From Maricaulis virginensis (GTDB lineage Bacteria > Pseudomonadota > Alphaproteobacteria > Caulobacterales > Maricaulaceae), in NCBI RefSeq assembly GCF_027922185.1, contig NZ_BSFE01000002.1, forward strand, positions 473,439 to 537,438: a stretch of DNA of 64,000 bases. Direction: 5' to 3'. A model generated the notes under the pieces. The model saw only the letters and a program-made list of their open reading frames with translations, was not told the origin of the DNA and ran no database searches. Positions within the stretch are counted from its first letter, which is position 1, and every line of letters begins with the position of its first letter. Below are positions 48,900 through 57,902 of this stretch, one piece after another. The position numbers were made by a program, and so were the translations under genes.

Positions 48900-49373
48900 C
48901 TAGCGCGGTGCGAAGTCCAGGATGGCGCGGGCATCATAGGCCTGCGGATCCTGCGGGCGCTCGCCGGACCGCACGACGATTTCCAGCATCACTTCCTTTT
49001 CGCCGGCGCTGCCGTCAAAGCGCAGCCCGATGCCGACGCCGGAGGCGCGGAAACCGCCGGATCCCCAGGTCTGGCCGACCGAGCCGCCGACACCGACGGG
49101 ATCGCGGTCATTGCCGTCGCGGGCGCGTCCGACCACGAGGAACCAGTCGCCGCCATCGCGCAGGGTGATCTCGGCCGCCCGGCGCAGGGCATAGTCTTCG
49201 GCCAGCTGGAAGGAGGCGTCGCTGCCGGCGGCAAAGCGGATGCGGTAGCGGTCCTGTTCGATGCGCATTTCCGAATAACCGCGATCGCCGCCGGCCATCG
49301 GCTGATAGGCGGTCGGTGTCGAGGCGCAGGCCGTCACGGATGCAAGCGCAATCAGGCAGATGAGGGAGCGCAT
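48900..49373 (-). CDS. Lipoprotein, CC0125/CC1285 type
   Basis: 157 residues from the ATG at 49373, with AGGTT upstream. Lipobox VTAC puts the lipid on Cys16. The conserved central stretch is YSEMRIEQDRYRIRFAAGSD followed by a helix ALRRAAEITLRDGGDWFLVV, as in Caulobacter-type lipoproteins of unknown function. A Gly-rich segment (VGVGGSVGQTWGSGG) lies before the final strand. Confidence 0.78.
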   Translation of the reverse strand: MRSLICLIALASVTACASTPTAYQPMAGGDRGYSEMRIEQDRYRIRFAAGSDASFQLAEDYALRRAAEITLRDGGDWFLVVGRARDGNDRDPVGVGGSVGQTWGSGGFRASGVGIGLRFDGSAGEKEVMLEIVVRSGERPQDPQAYDARAILDFAPR

Positions 49374-49537
49374 GTCGGATAACCTCGCTTTGCTGTGTCC
49401 GGTCTTCACTGTGGCACATCCAGGCTGACGCTGCGATGAACCGGATGCGTGTTCGCGCAGCGCGGATTGCCGAGTGGTTGTGCAACCTGTAGATATTCAG
49501 GGCGGGAATTCCCCCGTAAATGGAAAAGGCGCTGACG

Positions 49538-49984
49538 ATGAAACGACACATGATTGTGAGTGCAAGCCTTGCTGCGGCGCTGTTCGCCGGGCCGGCCATG
49601 GCGGACGACCATACCGGTGACGTCACACTGGAATTGCAGTCTATCTCGGCCATGAACCAGACAGGCCAGCCGGACCCGTCCCGCGACGCCGATTGCCAGT
49701 CCACCTATGGCGACTGGATCGGCCAGAGCGTCACCACCGAATACCGCATCGATCCGCAATCGATGATGATGTCGGCGAACTCGACGGTCCAGGGAACGGC
49801 GGTCGACCTGTTCCCGCTGGGGATCCAGGGCATCTACGCCTTCATGTCCGACGGTGTGCCGGCGGCCCTGGAGGAGCAGCATGTCTTCCGGGTGATGTTC
49901 CAGATCTCGATGGGCTATGACCATCCCGAATCGCGCGTCATGACCACGCTCGACGACACCACCAACTGCCTGATCGAAAGCTAG
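49538..49984 (+). CDS. Small exported protein, unknown function
   Basis: 148 residues from the ATG at 49538. Signal peptide MKRHMIVSASLAAALFAGPAMA. The acidic mature protein has two Cys (DADCQSTYG and TTNCLIES) that could form a disulfide linking the ends. No family recognised. The Met-rich segment RIDPQSMMMSAN is unusual. Confidence 0.7.
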   Translation: MKRHMIVSASLAAALFAGPAMADDHTGDVTLELQSISAMNQTGQPDPSRDADCQSTYGDWIGQSVTTEYRIDPQSMMMSANSTVQGTAVDLFPLGIQGIYAFMSDGVPAALEEQHVFRVMFQISMGYDHPESRVMTTLDDTTNCLIES

Positions 49985-50060
49985 ACCGGTCCGGCTGCCA
50001 CATCTGGGCGGGCGGTGCCAGGCCGCCCGCTTCTGTTCTGATTTGCGGGGCATGGCGGTC

Positions 50061-50333
50061 TCACCGGATGAGATAGCGGCCCAGGGAACCGGGCACGGCA
50101 TGTCCGATCCGGTTGAGCGTGCCGTCCAGCCACTTCCAGCTCTGCCGACGCTCGCGTACCCAGCGCCGGAACCCCGAGTCGGCTGGTATCAGGATCGCAG
50201 CGCCAACCCCGGCCAGCAGGATGCCGGCGGGAAGCGGCGTGATTGCGAGCACGCTGCCAAGCCCGATCAGCGCATAACCGGCCGCGCGCTTGGCGGGGCG
50301 GCGGGCTGTCCTGAATATGCGCTTCATCGGCAT
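50061..50333 (-). CDS. Small membrane protein, unknown function
   Basis: 90 residues from the ATG at 50333 with GGGAG seven bases upstream. A basic N-terminus (FRTARRPAKRAA) precedes a long hydrophobic stretch (GYALIGLGSVLAITPLPAGILLAGVGAAIL), probably a helical hairpin, and a basic C-terminus. A longer frame to 50771 is open only because it runs antisense through the next gene. No family recognised with confidence. Confidence 0.62.
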   Translation of the reverse strand: MPMKRIFRTARRPAKRAAGYALIGLGSVLAITPLPAGILLAGVGAAILIPADSGFRRWVRERRQSWKWLDGTLNRIGHAVPGSLGRYLIR

Positions 50334-50555
50334 GGGCGGCTCCCGGAGGCGCCGGCTCGACACGCGGGGAGGCGGTACACAGCCGGCCAACTGCAAGGAC
50401 AACGTGTGAAACCGGGCAAGTGTTCCGCTTGGCTCTGTCCGTTTGCGACCGGGGAGCGGCGATCTGCATGAATGCGCGGAATGATGGAACGATTGCCCGT
50501 GGCAGGTGTTGCAAAGGGGAACCCGAACCGGAAACCAGCCGAAGGAGCATGCAAC

Positions 50556-50888
50556 ATGCCGACGAAGACCGAGGCCAAGATCGCGGCGGGCCAGCAGAAT
50601 GCCAAGGATGCGGCCCAGTCCGTGGATTCCGATATCGACGAACTGCGCAATGACCTCAAGGCGCTGCGCGGCGATTTGTCGAAACTGCTTTCGGATACGG
50701 GCAGCTACGCCTCCGCCAAGTCGCGCGAGGGTATCGAGCGCTCGAAGGAATGGTCCGATCGCGCCCAGCAAGGCGTCGACGAGGCGCGCACCACGGTCGA
50801 GGACAAGGTGCGCGAGAACCCGCTGGCCGCCATCGGTATCGCGATGGGCGTCGGCGCGCTCCTCTCCTACGTGTCGTCGCGGCGCTAG
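50556..50888 (+). CDS. DUF883 (ElaB/YqjD-like) membrane-anchored protein
   Basis: 110 residues from the ATG at 50556 with AAGGAG eight bases upstream. A helical, charged N-terminal part (DIDELRNDLKALRGDLSKLL) and the family C-terminus VRENPLAAIGIAMGVGALLSYV, a tail anchor. E. coli YqjD and ElaB bind ribosomes at the membrane in stationary phase. First of a three-gene set that matches the yqjD-yqjE order. Confidence 0.85.
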   Translation: MPTKTEAKIAAGQQNAKDAAQSVDSDIDELRNDLKALRGDLSKLLSDTGSYASAKSREGIERSKEWSDRAQQGVDEARTTVEDKVRENPLAAIGIAMGVGALLSYVSSRR

Positions 50889-50908
50889 GGCAGCACGAGG
50901 ATCGCGTC

Positions 50909-51307
50909 ATGGAAAAGGCCAAGCTCAGATTGCTGGCCGCTGTGGGCGGCGCCCTGTTCGGCTTTGCCGGGGCGCTGTCCATGGCCTATGCGCTGGTCGT
51001 CGTGCTGACGCCGGTCCTCGGACTGGCCTGGGCGACGGTGAGCGTCGGGGCTGTGTTGATCGGCCTGTCCTGCCTGTGTCTCTACTTCTTCCTTTTGCCC
51101 TACAAGCCGGCAGAGGCCGAAGCGCAACAGGCCGAAAGCCTGGCGGCGGAAACCCTGGCGGATCTGCCGTTCGACACGGTCCAGCACATCGTCAAGAAGC
51201 ACCCGCTCAGCGCCGTCGCGATCGCGCTCGCCGCCGGCTATGTCGTGGCCCGGGATCCGGAAAACGCCTCCCGGGGCGTGCAGCGTGTCATCGCCGGTTT
51301 GCTCTGA
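50909..51307 (+). CDS. Phage holin-superfamily (YqjE-like) membrane protein
   Basis: 132 residues from the ATG at 50909 (GAGGA upstream). Two membrane helices (LFGFAGALSMAYALVVVLTPVLGL and VSVGAVLIGLSCLCLYFFLL) precede a charged tail. It ends with KKHPLSAVAIALAAGYVVARDP, a segment of the kind found in DUF883 proteins. It starts 20 bases after the DUF883 gene, as yqjE follows yqjD. Confidence 0.75.
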   Translation: MEKAKLRLLAAVGGALFGFAGALSMAYALVVVLTPVLGLAWATVSVGAVLIGLSCLCLYFFLLPYKPAEAEAQQAESLAAETLADLPFDTVQHIVKKHPLSAVAIALAAGYVVARDPENASRGVQRVIAGLL

Positions 51308-51428
51308 ACGGCCGCGATTTCTATCTAGTCGTCAGGCCTTGCCGCGATTTCGCCGCCAGCCGGCGCCAGAATCGCGCGATCAGGGCATGACAGGGCCGCT
51401 TGTTCGCGGTCCGCAGACGGTAGGGACG

Positions 51429-52097
51429 ATGAGCGTATTCAGGATCGCCACGCTGGTCGTGTCGGCGGTGTCCGGTGGCGTCTTCATCGGGCGCAAGCTG
51501 CTGGCCGGCCAGGTCGAGAAGAAGAAGGCGGCGCTGGTCCAGCGCGCCGGTGCGGAAGTGCGCGAACGCATCCGCACCCAGGCGCGCGGTTTCGTGGTCG
51601 ACCATCTGCGCCGCTTTTCCATCGCCCTGGTCGTCAAGGCGGGTCTGCTGCTGGGCGTGGTCGCGCTGGAGCGGCTGGGTGTGCTGCAGGGCTGGCTATA
51701 CGGCGCGATGCTGCTTTTCCTGCTGACGGCCTTCCTGATCCGCGATCTCTACATGCTCTGGCCGACGCTGAGTTTTGCCGCCAGCGAGCTGCGCAAGCAC
51801 GGCTGGCGGCCGCGCCTGACCGTGGCCGAGATCATCGCCGCACAGACCTTCGACGAAGTGCTGGCGGAAAGTGCCCAGCAGCCGCAGCTCTGGCATGACG
51901 ATCTCCTGCTGGCGCTGGCCGGCCAGAAGCGCGACCGGCTGGTCGAGGAGATCGCCCGCGAGGTCGCGGCCATCGCTCACGGGCTCTCCTGGCCGACCCT
52001 GAAACCCTATTTCCTCACCGGCGCCGGCATGACCGCCATACTCTCCGCCCTCTATTTCGGCTTCGCCTGGCTGGCCCTGCACGGCCTGGTGATCTGA
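51429..52097 (+). CDS. Membrane protein, unknown function
   Basis: 222 residues from the ATG at 51429; an ATG at 51387 is possible. Three or four membrane segments: ATLVVSAVSGGVFIGRKLL, IALVVKAGLLLGVVALERLGVL, LYGAMLLFLLTAFLIRDLYML and a C-terminal GMTAILSALYFGFAWLALHGL. The central part is soluble and helical. It is the third gene of the YqjD/YqjE-like set but I do not recognise its family. Confidence 0.72.
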   Translation: MSVFRIATLVVSAVSGGVFIGRKLLAGQVEKKKAALVQRAGAEVRERIRTQARGFVVDHLRRFSIALVVKAGLLLGVVALERLGVLQGWLYGAMLLFLLTAFLIRDLYMLWPTLSFAASELRKHGWRPRLTVAEIIAAQTFDEVLAESAQQPQLWHDDLLLALAGQKRDRLVEEIAREVAAIAHGLSWPTLKPYFLTGAGMTAILSALYFGFAWLALHGLVI

Positions 52098-52103
52098 AAC
52101 GCA

Positions 52104-52252
52104 CCATCCTCGCCCTTGATGGGCGAGGGGGACCGCGCGAATGCGCGGTGGAGTGGGTGGGGGGCGAGGTCTCTGCCAACGTGCCACCACCGGGATTTAC
52201 CCCTTCCGTCCGGCTTCGCCGGACACCTTCCCCGTCAAGGGAAGGATGAAGG
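52104..52252. repeat. Imperfect inverted-repeat (MITE-like) intergenic element
   Basis: The left half (CATCCTCGCCCTTGATGGGC...) and the reverse complement of the right half (CTTCATCCTTCCCTTGACGGG...) align over about 60 bases with scattered mismatches. Each half contains its own small hairpin (GACCGCGCGAATGCGCGGT; GTCCGGCTTCGCCGGAC). It fills the gap between convergent genes. Such elements are common between genes in Caulobacterales (general knowledge). No transposase. Confidence 0.7.
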
Positions 52253-52258
52253 TACGCG

Positions 52259-54403
52259 CTACGCCTCTTCCTCCTCCATCCCCATGCGTTCCAGCATGAT
52301 GAGGGCCGAGTCCGCGATAACGGTGCCGGGGGGGAAGACGGCAGCGGCGCCCATCTGGCGCAGCACGGGTTCGTCATCCGGCGGGATGACGCCGCCGACG
52401 ATCACCAGGATGTCCTCGCGCCCCTTGTCGCGCAGCGCGTCGCGCAGTTCCGGAACGAGGGTGAGGTGGCCGGCAGCGAGCGATGAGGCGGCAGCGGCAT
52501 CGACATTTTCCGACACGGCCAGTTCGGCAGCCTCGTCGGGTGTCTGGAAGAGCGGGCCGATCACCACATCCCAGCCCAGATCCGTATAGGCCGAGGCGAC
52601 GACTTTCTGGCCGCGGTCATGGCCATCCTGGCCAAGCTTGGCGATGAGGATTTTCGGCTTCCTGCCATGGCGTTTCGCAAAGGCTTCCGCCAGGGCGAGG
52701 GCGCGTTTCACCTTGTCGTCCTCACCGGCTGCCGCGCCATAGACACCGGTCACGCCCTTGATCTTCGCGACATGACGGTTGAAGGCGGTCTCCATCGCGT
52801 CGGAGATTTCGCCGACCGTGGCTTTCGCGCGGGCCGCGTCGACCGAGAGGGCGAGCAGATTGCCCTCGCCGGTGCGGGCGCCTTCGGCCAGCGCGTTGAG
52901 GGCAGCCTCGACGGCCGCCGGGTCGCGTTCGGCGCGCAGGCGTTCCAGCTTCTCGATCTGCTGTTTGCGGACCATGTAGTTGTCGACCTTGAGGACGGGC
53001 ACGTCCTCTTCCTCGTCCAGGCGGAACTTGTTGACGCCGGTGATGGTCTGGCGCCCGCTGTCGATCAGCGCCTGGGTGCGCGCGGCAGCTTCCTCGATCC
53101 GCAGTTTGGGAATACCGGCCTCGATCGCCTTGGCCATGCCGCCCAGTTCGTCGACTTCGGCGATATGGTCCAGCGCCCGGACGGCGAGATCGTGGGTGAG
53201 GCGCTCGATATAGTGGCTGCCGCCCCAGGGATCGATCGCGTCGCACAGATGGGCTTCTCCGGCCAGAAGGAGCTGGGTGTTGCGGGCGATGCGGGCCGAG
53301 AAATCGGTCGGCAGGGCCAGCGCCTCGTCCAGCGAATTGGTGTGCAGAGACTGGGTGTGACCGTCGACCGCGGCGATGGCTTCCAGCGCCGTGCGGCCGA
53401 CATTGTTGAACACATCCTGGGCGGCCAGCGACCAGCCCGAGGTCTGGCAGTGCGTGCGCAGGCAGATCGACTTGTCGGACTTCGGCGAGAACCGCTCTTT
53501 CACCAGCCTGGCCCACAGGAGGCGCGCGGCGCGCAGCTTGGCGATCTCCATGAAGACATTCATGCCGATGCCAAAGAAGAAGGAGAGGCGCGGCGCAAAG
53601 GCGTCGACATCCAGGCCGGCCTCGATACCCGTGGCGATGTATTCCAGACCGTCCGCGATCGTGTAGGCCAGCTCCAGATCGGCCGGCGCCCCGGCTTCCT
53701 GCATGTGATAGCCGGAGATCGAGATCGAGTTGAACCGCGGCATGTGGGTCGAGGTGTACTCGAAAATGTCGGAGATGATCCGCATCGAGGGCCGCGGCGG
53801 GTAGATATAGGTGTTGCGGACCATGAACTCCTTGAGGATGTCGTTCTGGATCGTCCCCGAGAGCTTGTCCGGGCTCACGCCCTGTTCCTCGGCGGCGACG
53901 ATGTAGAGCGCCATCACCGGCAGCACCGCGCCATTCATGGTCATCGATACCGACATCTCGTCCAGCGGGATGCCGTCGAACAGGGTGCGGGTGTCGTAGA
54001 TCGAGTCGATCGCCACGCCGGCCATGCCGACATCGCCCGCCACGCGCGGATGATCGCTGTCATAGCCGCGGTGGGTGGCCAGGTCGAAGGCGACGGAGAG
54101 GCCTTTCTGGCCGGCCGCCAGATTGCGGCGGTAGAAGGCGTTGGAATCCTCGGCGGTGGAGAAGCCGGCATATTGCCGGATCGTCCAGGGACGCTGCAGG
54201 AACATGGTCGGATAGGGGCCGCGCACGAAGGGCGCCGCACCCGGGATGGAGCCGGTGAAATCGATCCCGGCGGCATCCTGCGCCCGGTATTGCGATTTCA
54301 CGGCAATGCCTTCGGCGGTGTCCCAGGGCTCGCGCGATCCGCTGCCGGGATTCTGCGTGTCGCCAAGATCGATCTGCGTGAAGTCGGGGCCGGGACGGGT
54401 CAT
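52259..54403 (-). CDS. mcmA: Methylmalonyl-CoA mutase, large (catalytic) subunit
   Basis: 714 residues. The substrate barrel occupies about 1-560 (RGPYPTMFLQRPWTIRQYAGF, SISGYHMQEAGA). The C-terminal cobalamin domain has DGHDRGQKV, whose His is the lower cobalt ligand, and GPLFQTPDE. It interconverts (R)-methylmalonyl-CoA and succinyl-CoA using adenosylcobalamin, feeding propionate, odd-chain fatty acid and Val/Ile carbon to the TCA cycle. The start overlaps the small-subunit stop (ATGA). No cobalamin riboswitch seen. Confidence 0.97.
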   Translation of the reverse strand: MTRPGPDFTQIDLGDTQNPGSGSREPWDTAEGIAVKSQYRAQDAAGIDFTGSIPGAAPFVRGPYPTMFLQRPWTIRQYAGFSTAEDSNAFYRRNLAAGQKGLSVAFDLATHRGYDSDHPRVAGDVGMAGVAIDSIYDTRTLFDGIPLDEMSVSMTMNGAVLPVMALYIVAAEEQGVSPDKLSGTIQNDILKEFMVRNTYIYPPRPSMRIISDIFEYTSTHMPRFNSISISGYHMQEAGAPADLELAYTIADGLEYIATGIEAGLDVDAFAPRLSFFFGIGMNVFMEIAKLRAARLLWARLVKERFSPKSDKSICLRTHCQTSGWSLAAQDVFNNVGRTALEAIAAVDGHTQSLHTNSLDEALALPTDFSARIARNTQLLLAGEAHLCDAIDPWGGSHYIERLTHDLAVRALDHIAEVDELGGMAKAIEAGIPKLRIEEAAARTQALIDSGRQTITGVNKFRLDEEEDVPVLKVDNYMVRKQQIEKLERLRAERDPAAVEAALNALAEGARTGEGNLLALSVDAARAKATVGEISDAMETAFNRHVAKIKGVTGVYGAAAGEDDKVKRALALAEAFAKRHGRKPKILIAKLGQDGHDRGQKVVASAYTDLGWDVVIGPLFQTPDEAAELAVSENVDAAAASSLAAGHLTLVPELRDALRDKGREDILVIVGGVIPPDDEPVLRQMGAAAVFPPGTVIADSALIMLERMGMEEEEA

Positions 54404-55833
54404 TGGGCGGCCTCCTCGAACTGGGCGGCAAAGCGGATCGGGGCGAGGGCGCAGGCGGGCAGGTCGTCATCGGGCCAGCTGCCGTCCGTCTCCACGGCGC
54501 GCGGATCCGGGTCGGCATATTGGGTCACGCCCAGGATCTGGTCGGTGCCGGCCTCGTAGCGGTTGAGATGGGCCCGGCGGGATTTGGCGATTTCCGACTG
54601 GAACCATTCCGAAGAGAGGGCCGAGGCGAGCCCGCCCTTTGCCTCGATCTCCTGGAACAGCGCCCAGGCCTTCTGCGCCAGCGCATCGGCGAGGCTTTCG
54701 TGCAGATACGATCCGGCAGCCGGGTCGGTCACCTTGCCCAGATGGCTCTCTTCGGCGAGCAGGATGTGGAGATTGCGCGCGACGCGGCGGGCAAAGGGTG
54801 TCGGCCGTCCGATCGCTTCGGTCAGCGGACGCACGGTGATCGCGTCGGCACCGCCGGCGGCTGCAGCAAAGCCTGCGCAGGCATTGCGGATGAGATTGGT
54901 CCACGGATCCCTGGCCGACAGCATGCGGTGTGCCGTGGTGGCATGCAGGCTGAGACGGCGGGCTTGGTCCGACGCGCCGAAGCTTTCCGCGATGCGGGCA
55001 AAGATGCGACGGGCCGCGCGCAGCTTGGCGATGGTAAGATGAATATCGGTATCGGCGACCAGGCGTGCCTCGACCGATCGCGCGGCGGCGTCGGCACCCA
55101 GTCCGGCCTTGAGGGCGAGGCGGATATAGGTTGCGGCCGAGGCGGCCATCATTGCCAGTTCCTGCACCTCGCTGCCGCCGGCCTCGAAGGCAAGGGCGGC
55201 ATCGGCGCGGAAGACTTTCAGATTGGGAAAGGCGGCATGGGCGAGTTCGGCAATCTCGATCGCCTTGGGGAAGCACTGATCGTCCAGCGCCACGCCCTGG
55301 CGCGCGGCGCGCTCGACCGGGGAAATGCCCAGCCCGCCCTCGATCTGTTCGCCATCGACCCGGCGGCGCGCCATCAGCGTAAGGAAGGCATGGGCGTGGT
55401 GGCCCTGGCCGCCCAGGCTGTCCAGATGGACCGGGGCGAGGGTGAGGTCGACACCCTTCAGGGCCGCGTCCATCAGGTCGACATCATTGGCCTTGAGACC
55501 GAAGCGGCCTTCCGGATCGAGCCGCAATTCCAGCTCGGACACGCCGCCCATCAGATCGGCCAGCGCCGCGGCATTGGCCGCTTCCGGCGAGGCCTCGACC
55601 AGAGTCTGGCGCATGCCCCAGGGCAGGTGGATGTCGCGCGGGGCCGCGTCGACGGCATGTGCGCCCTCGGGCCGGTCGAAGAAGACCGGTCCGCGATCGA
55701 TCCCGTCGACCGTGGTGCGCGACAGCGTCTCCTCGAAGTCCGCGCCCCGCAGCGCCTTCTCGGCGAGGGGCCGCCAATCCTGTGGGCTCAAGGCCGGAAA
55801 TCCCCCGGCCAGGGCGCGGATATCGTCGGTCAT
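54400..55833 (-). CDS. mcmB: Methylmalonyl-CoA mutase, small subunit
   Basis: 477 residues related to the catalytic barrel but lacking the cobalamin-binding DxHxxG motif. It keeps the mutase-type segments SLHATTAHRMLSARDPWTNLIRN and VTDPAAGSYLHESLAD. It forms the heterodimer with the large subunit and is its first-translated partner. At 477 residues it is shorter than the 600-plus of Propionibacterium MutA because the C-terminal domain is missing, as in other alphaproteobacterial enzymes. Confidence 0.94.
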   Translation of the reverse strand: MTDDIRALAGGFPALSPQDWRPLAEKALRGADFEETLSRTTVDGIDRGPVFFDRPEGAHAVDAAPRDIHLPWGMRQTLVEASPEAANAAALADLMGGVSELELRLDPEGRFGLKANDVDLMDAALKGVDLTLAPVHLDSLGGQGHHAHAFLTLMARRRVDGEQIEGGLGISPVERAARQGVALDDQCFPKAIEIAELAHAAFPNLKVFRADAALAFEAGGSEVQELAMMAASAATYIRLALKAGLGADAAARSVEARLVADTDIHLTIAKLRAARRIFARIAESFGASDQARRLSLHATTAHRMLSARDPWTNLIRNACAGFAAAAGGADAITVRPLTEAIGRPTPFARRVARNLHILLAEESHLGKVTDPAAGSYLHESLADALAQKAWALFQEIEAKGGLASALSSEWFQSEIAKSRRAHLNRYEAGTDQILGVTQYADPDPRAVETDGSWPDDDLPACALAPIRFAAQFEEAAQ

Positions 55834-55994
55834 GCGCGATTGTCCTCGAAGCGTGTGTTCTTGTTCTGGCGCGGAGAAAAGGCGCGCACGGCGCGTGCGT
55901 CAAGAGGCGCTGCGGTGCGTGGACAGTGCATGGGGGAAATCCCCGCACGCCAAACCGGCTGCACAATGACGGGACGAACCGGGAGACCGTCAGC

Positions 55995-56726
55995 ATGAGC
56001 GAAACCACCCCCAACCTGTCCCTGCCGCTGGTCATGCCGGCCCAGGCGCAAAAACATGTCACCGTGAACGAGGCGCTGCTACGGCTCGACGCCCTCACGC
56101 AGGCCTGTGTGGAAAGCCGGGCGCTGGCCGTCCAGCCCGAGACGCCTGGCGAGGGCGATGTCTGGATCGTGCCGGCCGGCGCCAGCGGCGATGACTGGGC
56201 AGCAATGGCGGCGGGCACGCTGGCGATCTGGCGCGACGGTTTCTGGACAGCGATCGTGCCGGCGGATGGCTGGCGGGTGCATGTGCGCGACGAGGCGCGC
56301 AGCGTGGCGTTCGATGCAGGCCGCAATACCTGGATCGCTGCGGCTGCGAACACCATCCTGACGGCCGGCGAGGGCGGTGCGGCCACCGAGGCCGTACTGA
56401 TCGAGGACATATTGACGGGGCTTTCCGGTGCCAGCGCCGCCAGCAGCGTTGTGATCCCGGCGCGCTCCATCGTGTTTGCCGTCTCGGTGACAACACGCAG
56501 CGCGATCACCGGCGCGGCCTCCTTCGATTGCGGGATATCCGGCGAGGCGTCGAAATTCGGCGGCTCGCTGGGGGTATCGCCCGGCGCCAGCAATATCGGT
56601 GTGATCGGGCCGACGGCCTTCTATGCCGACACGCCGGTCGAACTGACCGCGAATGGCGGCGACTTCACCGGTGGCAGCGTCGCGCTTGCCATCCATGCCT
56701 GGCGGCCGGTGGCGCCGGCAGTTTGA
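55995..56726 (+). CDS. DUF2793 domain protein
   Basis: 243 residues from the ATG at 55995 (GGGAGA upstream). The N-terminal 120 residues are DUF2793: LSLPLVMPAQAQKHVTVNEAL, then RLDALTQACVESR and GDVWIVPAGASGDDWA, found at the end of gene transfer agent and phage structural gene clusters. The C-terminal half (about 140-243) is beta-rich with Gly/Ser/Ala, like a tail-fibre or carbohydrate-binding tip. No other phage or GTA gene is near, so it is an orphan. Confidence 0.85.
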   Translation: MSETTPNLSLPLVMPAQAQKHVTVNEALLRLDALTQACVESRALAVQPETPGEGDVWIVPAGASGDDWAAMAAGTLAIWRDGFWTAIVPADGWRVHVRDEARSVAFDAGRNTWIAAAANTILTAGEGGAATEAVLIEDILTGLSGASAASSVVIPARSIVFAVSVTTRSAITGAASFDCGISGEASKFGGSLGVSPGASNIGVIGPTAFYADTPVELTANGGDFTGGSVALAIHAWRPVAPAV

Positions 56727-56733
56727 TATACAG

Positions 56734-57753
56734 CTATTCTACCACGGACGCCATGCGCGCCATGATGCGGTTGAGGATGGGCTGAGTGGTCTCGGTCATG
56801 GCGTGGCCGTTGACGGTGACCAGGTCGAAACCGGCATGGGGGCAGGCGCGGGCCAGTCGAAAGGCGGCACTGGCCGGACACACCATGTCATAGCGTGAAT
56901 GCAGGATGTGCATGGGGATGTTGGAGAGCTGCCGCGCATTGCGGATCAGCTGGTCCGGCTCGAGGAAACAGCCATTGCGGAAATAGTGCACCTCGATCAG
57001 CGAGTGGGCGGCCACGAATTCTGCGCCGCGGGCCCGCAGGCCCGACAGCACCGCTTCGGGCGGATTGTCGAGATAGGAGAGGCGGTCCTCATACTCGGTC
57101 CAGCGGTACAGTGTGGACTGGCGAATCTCCTCCAGGCTGACACTCGCGTCGTCCAGGCGGCGCAGCAGCGTCAGACCGTCGGCGATCTCCGCCTGCATCT
57201 GTTCGAAACACCATTCCATCATGGCGCGCGGTGACTTGCGGGCCCGCTCCGGCGCCGGAGCGGCGAAATCCGCCCAGGCATCGGGGAAGACATTGCGGGC
57301 ACCGTCGGGGCCGTGCATCCAGTCGAGATCGGATGGCTGGGCGAGGAAAACACCCTCCACCACCAGTCCGCTCACCCGCTCCGGGAAGGCTTCGGCATAG
57401 GCCAGGGCGAGGGTGGATCCCCAGGACGGGCCGAACACCATCCAGCGCTCGAAGCCGAGATGTTCGCGCAGCCGCTCGATATCCTCGATCAGATGGGCAG
57501 TGGTGTTTGCCTCGATCGACAGATGCGGCGTCGAACGCCCGCAGCCACGCTGGTCGAACAGGATGAGATCGAACACGTCCGGATCGAACATGCGCCGGTA
57601 TTTGGCCGAAGCGCCTGAGCCCGGCCCGCCATGCAGAAAGACGAGCGGCAGCCCGTCCGGATTTCCGCATTCCTCGAAATAGAGCGTGTGACCGCCGGAG
57701 ACGGGCAGGTCGTCGGCCTTGCGGGGCGGGATGGAGGGGAAATAATCGGTCAT
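56734..57753 (-). CDS. pip: Proline iminopeptidase (S33 family)
   Basis: 339 residues, no signal peptide, so cytoplasmic. Motifs: LHGGPGSGAS (oxyanion), FDQRGCGRSTPH, the nucleophile Ser in GPSWGSTLAL, Asp in HSRYDMVCP and His in VNGHAMTE. It removes N-terminal proline from peptides. About 317 residues is typical; the length is normal. It would complete intracellular breakdown of peptides. Confidence 0.95.
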   Translation of the reverse strand: MTDYFPSIPPRKADDLPVSGGHTLYFEECGNPDGLPLVFLHGGPGSGASAKYRRMFDPDVFDLILFDQRGCGRSTPHLSIEANTTAHLIEDIERLREHLGFERWMVFGPSWGSTLALAYAEAFPERVSGLVVEGVFLAQPSDLDWMHGPDGARNVFPDAWADFAAPAPERARKSPRAMMEWCFEQMQAEIADGLTLLRRLDDASVSLEEIRQSTLYRWTEYEDRLSYLDNPPEAVLSGLRARGAEFVAAHSLIEVHYFRNGCFLEPDQLIRNARQLSNIPMHILHSRYDMVCPASAAFRLARACPHAGFDLVTVNGHAMTETTQPILNRIMARMASVVE

Positions 57754-57902
57754 CGCCTCAATGGTGCGTTATGCCGGGCCGACGTCAAGCGCATGGCGGG
57801 CGAAGCCGGAGAGGGGCCGGAGGGCGATCCGGGATGGACCGGCTCCGCCCGCGCGTGAGCAGTAACCGGCCAGATCGCAATGGGTTCCAATGCGCGCTGC
57901 AG

